64,000 nt of DNA, from the NCBI GenBank assembly GCA_014801955.1, contig JAAVDE010000023.1:1-64000 (forward strand). Direction: 5' to 3'. The notes below the pieces were generated by a model that was not told the origin of the DNA, ran no database searches, and saw only the letters and a program-made list of their open reading frames with translations. This stretch comes from Bacteroides sp. Lineage in GTDB: Bacteria > Bacteroidota > Bacteroidia > Bacteroidales > Muribaculaceae. Numbering within the stretch: position 1 is the first letter of the stretch; each line of letters starts with the position of its first letter. Below, one piece after another: positions 27,901-37,618 of this stretch. The position numbers and the translations under genes were made by a program.

Positions 27901-29554
27901 CTTTGCTAAACCCGAGTATGAAGTACATTTGGGCGATGAATCATTTGTAGCTCCTACTCTGAATAATGTTCCCGAAGGCATTACTGTCACCTATACTTCT
28001 GATAACGCAGAGATTGCAACCGTTGACGCAACCACCGGTAGCCTGCAGCTCAACGAAGAAGGTACAGTAACTATTACGGCTGAGACTACTGGTAATGAAT
28101 TCTACACCAGCTACTCTACATCTTACCAACTGACCGTAAAAGCGGCTCTTCCCAAGAACCTCGTTGGCGACATTGCAGTTGCCATCAACGATGTTCGTGA
28201 AACCATTGAAGCAGGAGCCAAGATTAATGCTCTTGTACTTGACAAGTTTACCTTCTCGGCCCTGAATGCCGACAATATCAAGGTAGCAATTGATGGAGAC
28301 GAAGAATCAGTGGAAGGCTCCTCATATGACTGGACTATTAAAGAACCAGGAGAATATGAAATTACAGTAACTGCATCAAACGCAGATGACTCTAAGTCTC
28401 TCACCTTCACTGTTACCGCTGAATATGATGAAGCTAAGGTACTCGGCACCTTCTATGTAAATGGCAAAGAAGCAGCCGGAGAAATACAAACCAACGTTAA
28501 TAAGGAAGTTGTATTCACTGTTAAGAACGCAGTTGAGTTCAACTACACCATTACCGATGATTTCGGCAGCCAGACTAATGCTGAATCTGCTAATGGAAGC
28601 CTGACCTTCACTCCGAAAGAAGCTGCACACTACTTCGTTACCCTGACCGCTACAGACATCTACGGTGTAACCAACACCACTGAATTTGAACTCAACGTTG
28701 TTATCCCGACTGTAGAAATACTTGACTTCATCAACAACACCTACGGCATGACCGTTATGATGAATGCTTCCGATCCTTACAATAGCAACAATCAGGTTCT
28801 CACAGGCACCTCCTTCACCTACACTGTGAACAACAGAACTCGTCTGTGGCAAAACACTGGCCTTCGCTTCAATAGCGGTGGTACTGAAGAGAGCAAGGGT
28901 AAACTGGTTGTTACCGCCCCCGCTGGCTATCAGATTGTATCTATCGAAACCCTTAATGCAGCTGGTGTAGCCACCAACTTCACCAACATTGAAACGTCAA
29001 TCGCAGAAGACAAGATCACTGCTACCGTTTCATTCGCATCACTCTCAGGTGCAGGTACATCCATCCCCGGCCTGAAAGTAGAGGTTACTGAAGTCCCCGA
29101 AGTAGAAGGTCTGACTCCTTCACTTGATGACGTTAGCGTTTCAAAAGACGCAGATGGAAACATGTCTGTTACCATTACTACTAATCCAAAATACACCGGT
29201 ATTCAGATCTACTATCGTCTGCTCTTCAATGCCAAGAACTCTGCAGCACGTCGCGTTGTGAGCCATGAAGGCTATACTCTCGCAAACTCTGAGGGCAATA
29301 CTCATACGTTCACTCTCCCGGCTGGACGCGTAAATGTTATCGATTACTACGCTTATGATCCCGCAACCGATACCATGGGCGAAATCGAACACAATGCTCA
29401 CCTCTATTCGAATGGCAGTGTTACTTCGATTGAGGAGATTGAGGCCGGCGAGGAGAGCGAAGGCGAGGTTTATGACCTGCAGGGCCGTCGCATCGCAAAA
29501 CCGACTCGCGGTCTGTTTATCCAGAACGGCGTTAAGGTTCTGATCCGCAAATAA
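24914..29554 (+). CDS. Very large secreted protein with multiple Ig-like (BIG2) domains, paralogue of the preceding gene
   Basis: 1546 residues with a signal peptide (MKKYLLSLFGVLMIGLISG, cleavage near AQANA). At least five BIG2-like repeats carry the SS(D/N)xxVATV pattern (SSDSSVATVDSTGKVTAL, SSNTNVATVSAGGLVTVM, SSDNNVATVNQDGVVSIV). A block of about 400 residues is internally duplicated: DFSGYGSGYV ... NFQMNGDGVWITANP is matched by SFTGFGNSSSY ... DFQMNGDALWISANE. Jelly-roll-like modules sit between the Ig domains. The C-terminal 270 residues parallel the gene upstream, ending VYDLQGRRIAKPTRGLFI. Probable cell-surface or released adhesin-like or carbohydrate-interacting protein; no enzyme motif recognised. 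Codon use is distinctly less GC-ending than in neighbouring genes. Confidence 0.75.
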   Translation: MKKYLLSLFGVLMIGLISGAQANAVVVDNTKYNVESYTIDFKTVETESNSSLSQASAVLGQIIKEDQVYISSIPEFTALFAGKAGLRLSTSSKNGAVTFNLSDKGKVLASSVVVTAKAYDTNGTYDAAKMTVSVNGNQVGSETVVAQTLTDYTFDLTNLTNIESIRIASTNKRFYVNKITVNYVIAKEANGLSFSENSLSVFVGETSNGVAINNPNKLAVSYTSSDSSVATVDSTGKVTALKEGKTTITATTNGNDTYAGGSVSYTLTVLSKNQLPAELSFTDNTVTIAYDPSYTGQKLNNKNNLKVSYTSSNTNVATVSAGGLVTVMGVGTTQITASSEVQGDFGPGTASYTLVVTKAKVTLNWENGVSVMNVGDTFVAPTLKVTPAAASSSVVYNAEGLLSANNGVLTLQSGTDGVGRVTASVVSDLYEATPATYEVTVIDPSKIEDILTVRDFSGYGSGYVYGSATMTSATTGVSYAGRMINNNGNFQMNGDGVWITANPNNLTISKITFVYSSTLKSNCAITIYGAENAQQYLSDYTNNIAEIKRYNSDTNIESAYKVSGELKGLGFKTNNPLYLEKIIVQYDKATPEYSFDKEEYEAAIGEEFDSPVLKNVPAGIKVTYSSSDHEVADVNGYGTVIIGNTVGTTTITASSEASGIYKSHAVSYVLNVKKFEQKANGLAFENKEVTTTYRSDYVGQKVANPNNLDVVYSSSDNNVATVNQDGVVSIVGVGTVTITAATEGNHDYRAGEASYTITVGKAPVNLTWSTATETINVGHIFTAPTLTVDPVEATEYVKLYTEGEVLSIVNGEWTIAEGIDGVATVTATIESDLYYAEPTDFVLNVEDPNKIEDLLKVTSFTGFGNSSSYTVATSASSTTKVTYSAQAINKDGDFQMNGDALWISANEMGLEISKITLVFASNTNNGNNITVYASDKVEASTADYTNRVAQFVKSDKVLEFTYRPTADYKSICLKSNAAVYIKEILVQYKKATPDFSFAKPEYEVHLGDESFVAPTLNNVPEGITVTYTSDNAEIATVDATTGSLQLNEEGTVTITAETTGNEFYTSYSTSYQLTVKAALPKNLVGDIAVAINDVRETIEAGAKINALVLDKFTFSALNADNIKVAIDGDEESVEGSSYDWTIKEPGEYEITVTASNADDSKSLTFTVTAEYDEAKVLGTFYVNGKEAAGEIQTNVNKEVVFTVKNAVEFNYTITDDFGSQTNAESANGSLTFTPKEAAHYFVTLTATDIYGVTNTTEFELNVVIPTVEILDFINNTYGMTVMMNASDPYNSNNQVLTGTSFTYTVNNRTRLWQNTGLRFNSGGTEESKGKLVVTAPAGYQIVSIETLNAAGVATNFTNIETSIAEDKITATVSFASLSGAGTSIPGLKVEVTEVPEVEGLTPSLDDVSVSKDADGNMSVTITTNPKYTGIQIYYRLLFNAKNSAARRVVSHEGYTLANSEGNTHTFTLPAGRVNVIDYYAYDPATDTMGEIEHNAHLYSNGSVTSIEEIEAGEESEGEVYDLQGRRIAKPTRGLFIQNGVKVLIRK

Positions 29555-29576
29555 TCTTCTGATTCTTGAATATGCA

Positions 29577-29613
29577 AAGCGCGCTCCCGAGCCCGGGGGC
29601 GCGCTTCGTTTTT
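29577..29613 (+). terminator. Terminator of second Ig-like gene
   Basis: An AAGCGCGCTCCC-type arm (from 29577) pairs with GGGGGCGCGCTT (to 29606) with one wobble, followed by five T residues (29609-29613). Confidence 0.75.
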
Positions 29614-29623
29614 AAGTTGCATT

Positions 29624-29653
29624 TTGAGGATAGGGGGATTTTTTGTAACTTTG
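29624..29653 (+). promoter_or_regulatory. Promoter adjacent to a start codon (near-leaderless)
   Basis: TTG (29624-29626), a 19-bp spacer, then TAACTTTG (29646-29653). The ATG of the lipoprotein gene is at 29660, 6 nt after the box, the same spacing as at 16536-16550. Confidence 0.7.
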
Positions 29654-29659
29654 CGGTCT

Positions 29660-30355
29660 ATGAAGTGCTTGAAATTAGTTTTTGCGAGTGCGCTGGCGCT
29701 GATGGCCGCTACGGGTTGCGCCGCCAAGCGCCAGTGGAGCGTGCCGGCAGACTTGAGCCGGGGCGACGCCACGACTCTGGTCGGCGACGCCGCGAAGGCC
29801 GGCGAGCTGGGCCGGCTGCTGGAGCACGCGGAGGCCACGGTGTTTGACGTTGACGAGGAGCGCATGGCCGAGTTGCTGCGCGCGGCGTTGGCAACGGGCA
29901 AGCTGTCGGATTCGCAGAAGGCAACGGCGGAATGGATGCTCCATGACGTCTGCGAGGTTAACGCGCGCGGCGCCGTAGCAACGGATTTCCGCTTCGCAAC
30001 CGCCGAGGCGTCGGAGAACCGGCTGCTGACTTTCGCGCAGGGCGAGCCGCTGCTGATGCTGCTTTATAACCCGGACTGCGACCATTGCCGTCAGGTCATT
30101 AAGGAGCTGAGCGCGATGGAGGGCCTGCCGCGAGTGTTGGCCGTTTGCATCGAGGCGCCGGCCAAACGCTGGGAGGCCACGCGCGGCCAGTTGCCCGCGG
30201 AGTGGACCGCAGCCTACGACCGCTCGGGAATCATGGAAAACGACCTATATATTATCAGGCAGTTGCCGTCGATTTATCTGCTCAGCGGCGACCGGCGCAT
30301 CGAACTGAAGAACCCGGCCATGAGTGCCCTTAAAGAACGATTCAGCCAAAAGTGA
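29660..30355 (+). CDS. Thioredoxin-fold lipoprotein (DUF5106-like)
   Basis: 231 residues. Signal sequence with lipobox (LALMAATGC), so lipid-anchored at Cys 20 or so. After a helical N-terminal region (about 25-105), a thioredoxin-like domain contains LLMLLYNPDCDHCRQVIKEL with a CDHC redox pair. Further on, RQLPSIYLLSGDRRIELKN carries the cis-proline strand. This matches DUF5106/thiol-disulfide proteins of Bacteroidota. A role in envelope thiol-disulfide exchange is inferred. The start is the ATG at 29660; 12 upstream codons would include the promoter. It overlaps the cvpA start by 4 bp (GTGA) and leads a five-gene operon. Confidence 0.78.
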   Translation: MKCLKLVFASALALMAATGCAAKRQWSVPADLSRGDATTLVGDAAKAGELGRLLEHAEATVFDVDEERMAELLRAALATGKLSDSQKATAEWMLHDVCEVNARGAVATDFRFATAEASENRLLTFAQGEPLLMLLYNPDCDHCRQVIKELSAMEGLPRVLAVCIEAPAKRWEATRGQLPAEWTAAYDRSGIMENDLYIIRQLPSIYLLSGDRRIELKNPAMSALKERFSQK

Positions 30356-30813
30356 GTGCGCCGCAGATAGTCAGTTGGGTGCTGATTGTCGGCACTGTTG
30401 CATGCGCCATCTATGGCGGGTGGCGCGGCGCCATTTCGCAGGCGGCGTCGGTGCTGGCGTTTTTGCTCGGCTTTTTCGGCGCGCGGCTGTTTGCGCCGAC
30501 GGTTGCGTCGCAGCTGGCGCTGCCGTCGATTCTCTGTTTTGCGGTCGTTTATGCGATTATATATCTGTGTGTGATTCTCGTGGCCCGGGCGCTGCGTCTG
30601 ACCGTTCGCATGTTGCTGCTCGGCTGGCTCGACCGCATAATCGGCTCCATTATCGGCGCTTTCAAGTGGCTGCTGGTAACTTCTCTGCTCATTAACGTGT
30701 TATTACTATGTGCGCCCGACTGCGCCTATTTTTCCGCCCCATACTCGCAGTGGGTGTGTGGGTTTGCGCGGCGGCTGTTCGGGCTTGCCCTCACCTTATA
30801 TCAAACTGCTTAA
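30352..30813 (+). CDS. CvpA-family membrane protein
   Basis: 153 residues with four predicted membrane helices: about 5-22 (QIVSWVLIVGTVACAIYGG), 28-45, 58-80 (LPSILCFAVVYAIIYLCVI) and 100-125 (IIGSIIGAFKWLLVTSLL). The repeated glycine-rich GWRGAISQAASVLAFLLGFF is typical of CvpA (colicin V production protein) domains. The molecular role is not established in this group. The GTG start overlaps the stop of the lipoprotein gene. Its stop is 3 nt before sufB. Confidence 0.82.
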   Translation: MSAPQIVSWVLIVGTVACAIYGGWRGAISQAASVLAFLLGFFGARLFAPTVASQLALPSILCFAVVYAIIYLCVILVARALRLTVRMLLLGWLDRIIGSIIGAFKWLLVTSLLINVLLLCAPDCAYFSAPYSQWVCGFARRLFGLALTLYQTA

Positions 30814-30816
30814 AAA

Positions 30817-32270
<1,454 letters not shown>

Positions 32271-32274
<4 letters not shown>

Positions 32275-33425
32275 AGCTGCTCTGGCGCATACTCGCCGCC
32301 ATTGCCCTGGGCATCGGTGCCGGCTACGTCGTGCCCCTTTGGGGCGCACGGGTCTTTATGACCTTCAACGCCATATTCTCGCAATTTCTCGGCTTTCTGA
32401 TTCCGCTGCTCATTCTCGGCTACGTTGCCCCGGCAATCGCCGAAATCGGCACCAAAGCCGGCAAAATGCTCGCCGCAACGGCCCTGATCGCCTACGCAAT
32501 GACCCTGGCCTCGGGCTGGTTTGCCTTCGGCGTCAGCGCCTGGACCTTTCCGATGCTGATCCACCCCGACGGCTCCGTTGCTGCCCTGGAATCGGGCGCC
32601 GCCGCCCCCGAGGCGTTCTTCACGGTTGAAATGCCCCCGCTGTTCGGCGTCATGAGCGCCCTGGTGCTCGCCTTTGTCATGGGCCTGGGAATGGCCTACA
32701 GCAACTCAACGGCCCTCAAACGCGGCTTCAACGAGTTTCGCGACATCATTACCCGCACCATCATGGGCGTCATCATCCCCCTGCTGCCGGTCTACATTTT
32801 CGGCATCTTCCTATCAATGACCATGGAGGGCCAGGTCGGGCGCGTGCTGCTGACCTTCGTCAGCATAATCGCCGTTATCTTCGCAATGCACATTCTGCTC
32901 CTGCTCGGCCAGTTCACCATTGCCGGCATCATTGACCGCCGCAACCCGCTGACGGCGCTGAAAACCATGCTTCCCGCCTACTTCACCGCCCTCGGAACCC
33001 AAAGCTCCGCCGCAACCATCCCCGTTACGCTGCGCCAGGTCAAGACCCTCGGCGTCAACGAATCGACGGCCGGCTTCGTCGTTCCGCTCTGCGCCACTAT
33101 CCACATGTCGGGCTCAACGCTGAAAATCACCTCCTGCGCCCTGGCCCTGATGATCATGCAGGGCATGCCCTGGAGCGCAGGCCAGTTCGCCGGCTTCATC
33201 GCCATGCTCGGAATCACCATCATCGCCGCACCCGGAGTGCCCGGCGGCGCCATAATGGCCTCCCTGGGCCTGCTGTCGTCGATGCTCGGCTTCTCCGAGG
33301 CCGACAACGCCCTGATGATCGCCCTCTACATAACGATGGACTCCTTCGGAACCGCCTGCAACGTTACCGGCGACGGAGCCATCGCCCTCATCATCAACCG
33401 CCTCTTCCCCTCACCCAAACCCTAA
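32271..33425 (+). CDS. SDF-family dicarboxylate/amino-acid:cation symporter
   Basis: 384 residues, polytopic inner-membrane carrier. Hydrophobic segments repeat through the chain ([49 protein letters not shown]). The hairpin-1 motif is the serine-rich [11 protein letters not shown], and the unwound helix/hairpin-2 region reads [18 protein letters not shown], followed by [12 protein letters not shown]. The TNMDG-like sodium motif is only partly recognisable. Family members carry glutamate/aspartate, serine/threonine, cystine or C4-dicarboxylates with Na+ or H+. The substrate here is not predictable, although tight coupling to sufB makes a cysteine precursor an attractive idea (inference). Start ATG overlaps the sufB stop. 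Confidence 0.85.
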
Positions 33426-33439
33426 AAGAAACTCAAGCA

Positions 33440-34078
33440 GTGGAGAACCTGATATACGTTATAATGCGCGGCTTCGCCATCGGAGTGCTCATCTCGGCTC
33501 CGATGGGACCGATCGGCATGCTCGTTATCCAGCGCACTCTGACCAAAGGCCGCTGGCCCGCCTTCTTCACCGGCATCGGCGCCTCCATCTCCGACCTCTT
33601 CTACTGCATCCTGACCGGCGCCGGCATCGCCTTCATAACCGACTTCATCGCCTCGCAGCAGCTTCTGCTCCAGATTTTCGGCTCCATCGCAATCGCCATC
33701 TTCGGCATTTACCTCTTCCGCAAAAACCCCGCCAAAGAACTGCAGCGCCCCGACGTTGCCGAAACCAACACCTACTGGTCCGACATCGTTACCGGCTTTC
33801 TGCTAACCTTCAGCAACCCGCTGATTCTCTTCTTCATCATCGGCCTGTTTGCGCGCTTCAACTTCCTGCTCCCCGAGTTCCGCTACTACCACTACGCCGC
33901 CGGCTACCTCTCGATCGCCGTCGGCGCCCTGGCCTGGTGGTTCCTGATAACCTTCCTCGTCAACAAAATGCGAACCCACTTCAACGTCCGCTCCCTCTAT
34001 CTGCTCAACCGCATTATCGGCTCGCTGCTGATGCTCTTCGCCGTGGTCGGCACGGTTTCCGCCCTCTTCGACCTCTAA
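33440..34078 (+). CDS. LysE-family amino-acid exporter
   Basis: 212 residues with five to six membrane helices. The N-terminal LysE/RhtB signature GVLISAPMGPIGMLVIQRTLTKG is clear, followed by FFTGIGASISDLFYC. Another conserved segment is FLLTFSNPLILFFII. Family members export lysine, homoserine, threonine or similar amino acids; the substrate here is unknown. The start is GTG at 33440 (GTG GAG AAC), 14 nt after the symporter stop. It closes the operon that begins at 29660. Confidence 0.85.
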   Translation: MENLIYVIMRGFAIGVLISAPMGPIGMLVIQRTLTKGRWPAFFTGIGASISDLFYCILTGAGIAFITDFIASQQLLLQIFGSIAIAIFGIYLFRKNPAKELQRPDVAETNTYWSDIVTGFLLTFSNPLILFFIIGLFARFNFLLPEFRYYHYAAGYLSIAVGALAWWFLITFLVNKMRTHFNVRSLYLLNRIIGSLLMLFAVVGTVSALFDL

Positions 34079-34082
34079 CGGC

Positions 34083-34113
34083 TTGCACAATCTCAAACTT
34101 TTTTGTACCTTTG
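34083..34113 (+). promoter_or_regulatory. pgk promoter
   Basis: TTG (34083-34085), a 20-bp spacer, then TACCTTTG (34106-34113). It is followed by a largely G-free leader to the ATG at 34161. Confidence 0.75.
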
Positions 34114-34160
34114 CGCTATAACTAACCAAAACCCATATTTTTACAATCAACTAACCCAAA

Positions 34161-35405
34161 ATGAAAATCGACAATTACAACTTCGCCGGCAAAAAGGCGA
34201 TTGTCCGCGTTGACTTCAATGTGCCCCTCGACGAAAACGGCAACGTTACCGACGACACCCGTATTCGCGGCGCCCTCCCCACCCTGAAAAAAATCCTTGC
34301 CGACGGCGGCTCGCTCATCATCATGAGCCACATGGGCAAACCCAAAGGCAAAGTAAACCCCAAACTCTCGCTCGGCCAGATTAAAGACGTAGTTGCCCAG
34401 GCCCTCGGCGCACCCGTTGAGTTCGCCCCCGACTGCGCCAACGCCGCCGACCAGGCCGCAGCCCTCAAGCCCGGCCAGGTTCTCCTGCTCGAAAACCTCC
34501 GCTTCTACCCCGAAGAAGAAGGCAAACCCGTTGGCATCGACAAAGCCGACCCCGCCTACGAAGAAGCCAAAAAGGCAATGAAAGTCGCCCAGAAAGACTT
34601 CGCCAAAAAGCTCGCTTCCTATGCCGACGTCTACGTTAACGACGCCTTTGGTACCGCCCACCGCAAGCACGCCTCAACCGCCGTTATCGCCGACTACTTC
34701 GAACCGGACAACAAAATGCTCGGCTACCTCATGGAAAAAGAAGTACAGGCCGTTGACAACATCCTCTCCAACATCAAGCGCCCCTTCACCGCAATCATGG
34801 GCGGCTCAAAAGTGTCGACCAAAATCGGCATCATCGAAAACCTCATGGACAAAGTCGACAACCTCATTCTCTGCGGCGGCATGACCTACACCTTCGCAAA
34901 AGCTATGGGCGGCAACATCGGCACCTCCATCTGCGAAAACGACAAGCTCGACCTCGCCCTCGACATCATGAAGAAAGCCAAGGAAAAAGGCGTTAACCTC
35001 GTTCTCGGAACCGACTGCGTAGCCGCCGACGCCTTCTCCAACGACGCCAACACCCAGATCTGCTCCGCAATGGACATCCCCGAAGGCTGGGAAGGCATGG
35101 ATGCAGGTCCCGAAAGCCGCAAAGCATTCGCCGACGCCATTCTCCCCGCAAAAACCATTCTTTGGAACGGCCCGGCCGGCGTATTCGAATTCGAAAAATT
35201 CACCGACGGCTCGCGTGCAATCGCCGACGCCATCGTAATCGCCACCAAAAACGGCGCCTTCTCGCTCGTTGGCGGCGGTGACTCCGTTGCCTGCGTCAAC
35301 AAATTCGGCCTCGCCGACGAAGTAAGCTACGTTTCCACCGGCGGCGGCGCCCTGCTCGAAGCCATCGAAGGCAAAATCCTTCCCGGCATCGCCGCAGTAA
35401 AATAA
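34161..35405 (+). CDS. pgk: Phosphoglycerate kinase
   Basis: 414 residues. It transfers phosphate from 1,3-bisphosphoglycerate to ADP in glycolysis. N-terminal substrate motif [33 protein letters not shown]; the lysine-bearing [29 protein letters not shown]; the C-terminal nucleotide loop [13 protein letters not shown] and [13 protein letters not shown]. Normal length. Own promoter with a TTG-N20-TACCTTTG pattern and its own strong terminator at 35431-35461, so it is a single-gene unit. Its very C-ending codons fit high expression. Confidence 0.98.
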   Translation: MKIDNYNFAGKKAIVRVDFNVPLDENGNVTDDTRIRGALPTLKKILADGGSLIIMSHMGKPKGKVNPKLSLGQIKDVVAQALGAPVEFAPDCANAADQAAALKPGQVLLLENLRFYPEEEGKPVGIDKADPAYEEAKKAMKVAQKDFAKKLASYADVYVNDAFGTAHRKHASTAVIADYFEPDNKMLGYLMEKEVQAVDNILSNIKRPFTAIMGGSKVSTKIGIIENLMDKVDNLILCGGMTYTFAKAMGGNIGTSICENDKLDLALDIMKKAKEKGVNLVLGTDCVAADAFSNDANTQICSAMDIPEGWEGMDAGPESRKAFADAILPAKTILWNGPAGVFEFEKFTDGSRAIADAIVIATKNGAFSLVGGGDSVACVNKFGLADEVSYVSTGGGALLEAIEGKILPGIAAVK

Positions 35406-35430
35406 CCCCCACGACCCCAACCGAAACCCC

Positions 35431-35468
35431 AACGCTCCGCAGCCAAAAGCTGCGGAGCGTTTCCTTTT
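35431..35468 (+). terminator. pgk terminator
   Basis: AACGCTCCGCAGC (35431-35443), loop CAAAA, GCTGCGGAGCGTT (35449-35461): a perfect 13-bp stem followed by TCCTTTT. Confidence 0.85.
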
Positions 35469-35471
35469 CCA

Positions 35472-35500
35472 CCGATTCCGTTAGAATTTAACGGAATCGG
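35472..35500. promoter_or_regulatory. 12-bp perfect inverted repeat upstream of the AAA/RloB operon
   Basis: CCGATTCCGTTA (35472-35483), spacer GAATT, TAACGGAATCGG (35489-35500). It ends 10 bp before the -33 TTG of the next promoter and has no T-run, so an operator is more likely than a second terminator. Confidence 0.5.
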
Positions 35501-35510
35501 CGGTATTGTT

Positions 35511-35541
35511 TTGGATATTTACAGATTATTTACTATCTTTG
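35511..35541 (+). promoter_or_regulatory. Promoter of the AAA ATPase/RloB operon
   Basis: TTG (35511-35513), a 20-bp spacer, then TATCTTTG (35534-35541); ATG at 35566. Confidence 0.75.
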
Positions 35542-35565
35542 CGATTAAATCATAACGCCTAAACC

Positions 35566-36903
35566 ATGTTACTGAGATTTGCAGCCGAAAATATAATGTC
35601 CTTCAAGGATGCCGTTGAGTTCAACACTTTTCCGTCAAGTAAAACTCACAGCCACGAGTGGCACAAGGTTACTTGCGGCCAAGCAACCGCCTTGCGTATG
35701 AGTGCCATCTATGGCGCAAATGGCGCCGGCAAAAGTAACCTGCTGAAGTGTATATCCCTGTTAAGGGCAATGGTGGGCGCCGATAAGCTCGGCGACTTAT
35801 CAATTACGGATGAGCTGCACTTCAAACTCGACGACAACGGAAAAACAAATCCGTCAGAGCTGGCTATTGAATTTTATGCGAACGGCCGGATTTTCTATTA
35901 CCATCTCGCCTTCACTCGCAAGGAGATAATTTCAGAAGAGCTTATCCTCAGTAAAAAGACAAAAGATGTTACCATCTTCAGTCGGAGCAATAATGAGGTT
36001 AAGATTTCAGCCGAATTTCTCGATTCAATGGGAAAGACGGCCTCATTGGAGGTCTTTATCGATGGGATAAACCGCCTGCTTCGCCCTGATATGACCGCGC
36101 TCTCATTCCTGGGCAAATACTATTCCAAGGAGTTGCCGATTGTCGGGGAGGCATATTATTGGATTCTCTCTTTGCAGATAGTTCTTCCTTCCATGAGTGT
36201 GCGCGAGTTGCCACATCTGATGGATATAGATCCTGAGTTTTCCAAACTTGTCAACACGATAGTGCCTGAATTAAAGACCGGAATAACCAGACTTCAGGTC
36301 AGGAAGGAGCTTATCAATGAAGATGACATCCATCCGAACTCAATACTTGCGGGTGTTCTGTCAGAGGCAAAACAATCTCCCGGAATGCCTGTCAGCATTC
36401 CCTACGCCAAGGCACGGGAAATATCCAACGTCGTAGTTGAGGACGGTGTCGCATATAAAAAGACGCTTATCGTAATCCACACTGATTCTGCCGGCAAGGA
36501 GATAGAGATGGAAATCGATCAGGAGTCTGACGGCACCCGACGCTTAATCGAATATATGCCATTGCTCTATGCCGTACTCAAAAGCGACAAGGTCTTTATC
36601 GTGGATGAGATAGAGCGCAGCATACATCCTATAATGATAAAGACCCTGGTTAGCAAAATATCGGAAAGCAAGGACGCAAAAGGGCAGATAATATTCACTA
36701 CTCATGAAAGCTGCCTGCTTGACCAGTCGATATTTCGACCAGATGAGATATGGTTTGCACAAAAGGACGTGGACCAATCCACTCAACTTTATCCCCTGAG
36801 CGACTATAACATTCATCGGACTGCCAATATAGAAAACGGCTATCTCAATGGGCGTTATGGAGGAATCCCGTTTTTATCCAATCTTACTGACCTGAAGTGG
36901 TGA
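35566..36903 (+). CDS. AAA-family (OLD/ABC-type) ATPase, probable phage-defence component
   Basis: 445 residues, SMC/OLD-like ATPase of the AAA_15/AAA_21 type. The family N-terminus is MLLRFAAENIMSFKDAVEF. Walker A GANGAGKS at 50-57. A D-rich ABC-like signature region is present (DQESDGTRRLIEYMPLL). Walker B VFIVDEIERSIHP (D347, E348) and the switch histidine in FTTHES (about H380) follow. It pairs with a RloB-like TOPRIM protein whose start lies 1 nt after its stop. This ATPase plus RloB arrangement corresponds to RloA-RloB/AbiLi-AbiLii, associated with abortive infection. Activity against phage is inferred from family. Codon use is less GC-ending than pgk upstream, suggesting acquisition. 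The ATPase alone could be a generic predicted ATP-binding protein; the partner makes the assignment. Confidence 0.85.
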   Translation: MLLRFAAENIMSFKDAVEFNTFPSSKTHSHEWHKVTCGQATALRMSAIYGANGAGKSNLLKCISLLRAMVGADKLGDLSITDELHFKLDDNGKTNPSELAIEFYANGRIFYYHLAFTRKEIISEELILSKKTKDVTIFSRSNNEVKISAEFLDSMGKTASLEVFIDGINRLLRPDMTALSFLGKYYSKELPIVGEAYYWILSLQIVLPSMSVRELPHLMDIDPEFSKLVNTIVPELKTGITRLQVRKELINEDDIHPNSILAGVLSEAKQSPGMPVSIPYAKAREISNVVVEDGVAYKKTLIVIHTDSAGKEIEMEIDQESDGTRRLIEYMPLLYAVLKSDKVFIVDEIERSIHPIMIKTLVSKISESKDAKGQIIFTTHESCLLDQSIFRPDEIWFAQKDVDQSTQLYPLSDYNIHRTANIENGYLNGRYGGIPFLSNLTDLKW

Positions 36904-36904
36904 T

Positions 36905-37594
36905 ATGATTCAACGAAGAAAAGATTATTCAAAGAAGGCGCCTTCAAAAGAAGCGAGTAAGATTTATATAGTCTGCGAAGGTAAGGAAACGGAGACAGGA
37001 TATTTTGAGTTCTTTGAAGGACTTTCCTCCAACCTCCAGCTGATAATCATTCCACCCGAAGAAGGCACTGACCCTCTGAAATTAATGGAGCTGGCTAAGA
37101 AGCTGCTTTTAAGCGAGACGGGCAGATTTACTCTTGACTTCCGACAGCACGATCAGGTATGGTTCGCCATCGACACAGACACCTGGGAGAAGGAAGGGAA
37201 GATTCAACCTCTGAGGGATTTTTGCGCCACGCAAAATGCGATTATCGAAAAGTATGATGAAATCAAGCCATACAACGCATGGAACGTCACCCAAAGTAAT
37301 CCGGCCTTTGAAATATGGCTATATTATCACTTCTACGACACCCCACCATCAGTTGATGATATTGAAGAGTACCCATCGATAAAGACATACGTCCATAAGA
37401 AAATCGAAGGTGGGTTCAATTATCAGAAAGACCCTGTCAGGATTAAGGACGCAATCGAGAACTCCGCAAAGAATTTCACTCGCAAAGAGAACGGAAATCC
37501 GGCATTGTTCTCAACTGAGCAACACTTATTGGGTCGCGAAATCCTTGGATTTGTAAGCGCCGAGATTGCAAAACTAAGAAACAAATTCAACTAA
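36905..37594 (+). CDS. RloB-like TOPRIM-domain protein, partner of the ATPase
   Basis: 229 residues. The N-terminal strand IYIVCEGKETETGYFEFF carries the TOPRIM glutamate (E25). The second acidic motif is WFAIDTDTWEKEG (D90, D92). The RloB signature NPAFEIWLYYHFYDTPPS follows, then a basic helical C-terminus. TOPRIM proteins of this group are thought to cut or nick nucleic acid when released or activated by the ATPase partner; tRNA or DNA targets are known for relatives, so the target here is open. It is only 1 nt after the ATPase gene, so the two are co-translated. It ends before a bidirectional terminator. Confidence 0.83.
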   Translation: MIQRRKDYSKKAPSKEASKIYIVCEGKETETGYFEFFEGLSSNLQLIIIPPEEGTDPLKLMELAKKLLLSETGRFTLDFRQHDQVWFAIDTDTWEKEGKIQPLRDFCATQNAIIEKYDEIKPYNAWNVTQSNPAFEIWLYYHFYDTPPSVDDIEEYPSIKTYVHKKIEGGFNYQKDPVRIKDAIENSAKNFTRKENGNPALFSTEQHLLGREILGFVSAEIAKLRNKFN

Positions 37595-37618
37595 CGAATC
37601 GCACTTTTAACAATAAGG

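Noticed and set aside
24914-29554. Possible CRISPR-like or DNA-level tandem repeat
   Set aside because: The repetition is at protein-domain level (Ig-like units) with diverged DNA and no regular spacer length; no CRISPR array or cas gene in the window.
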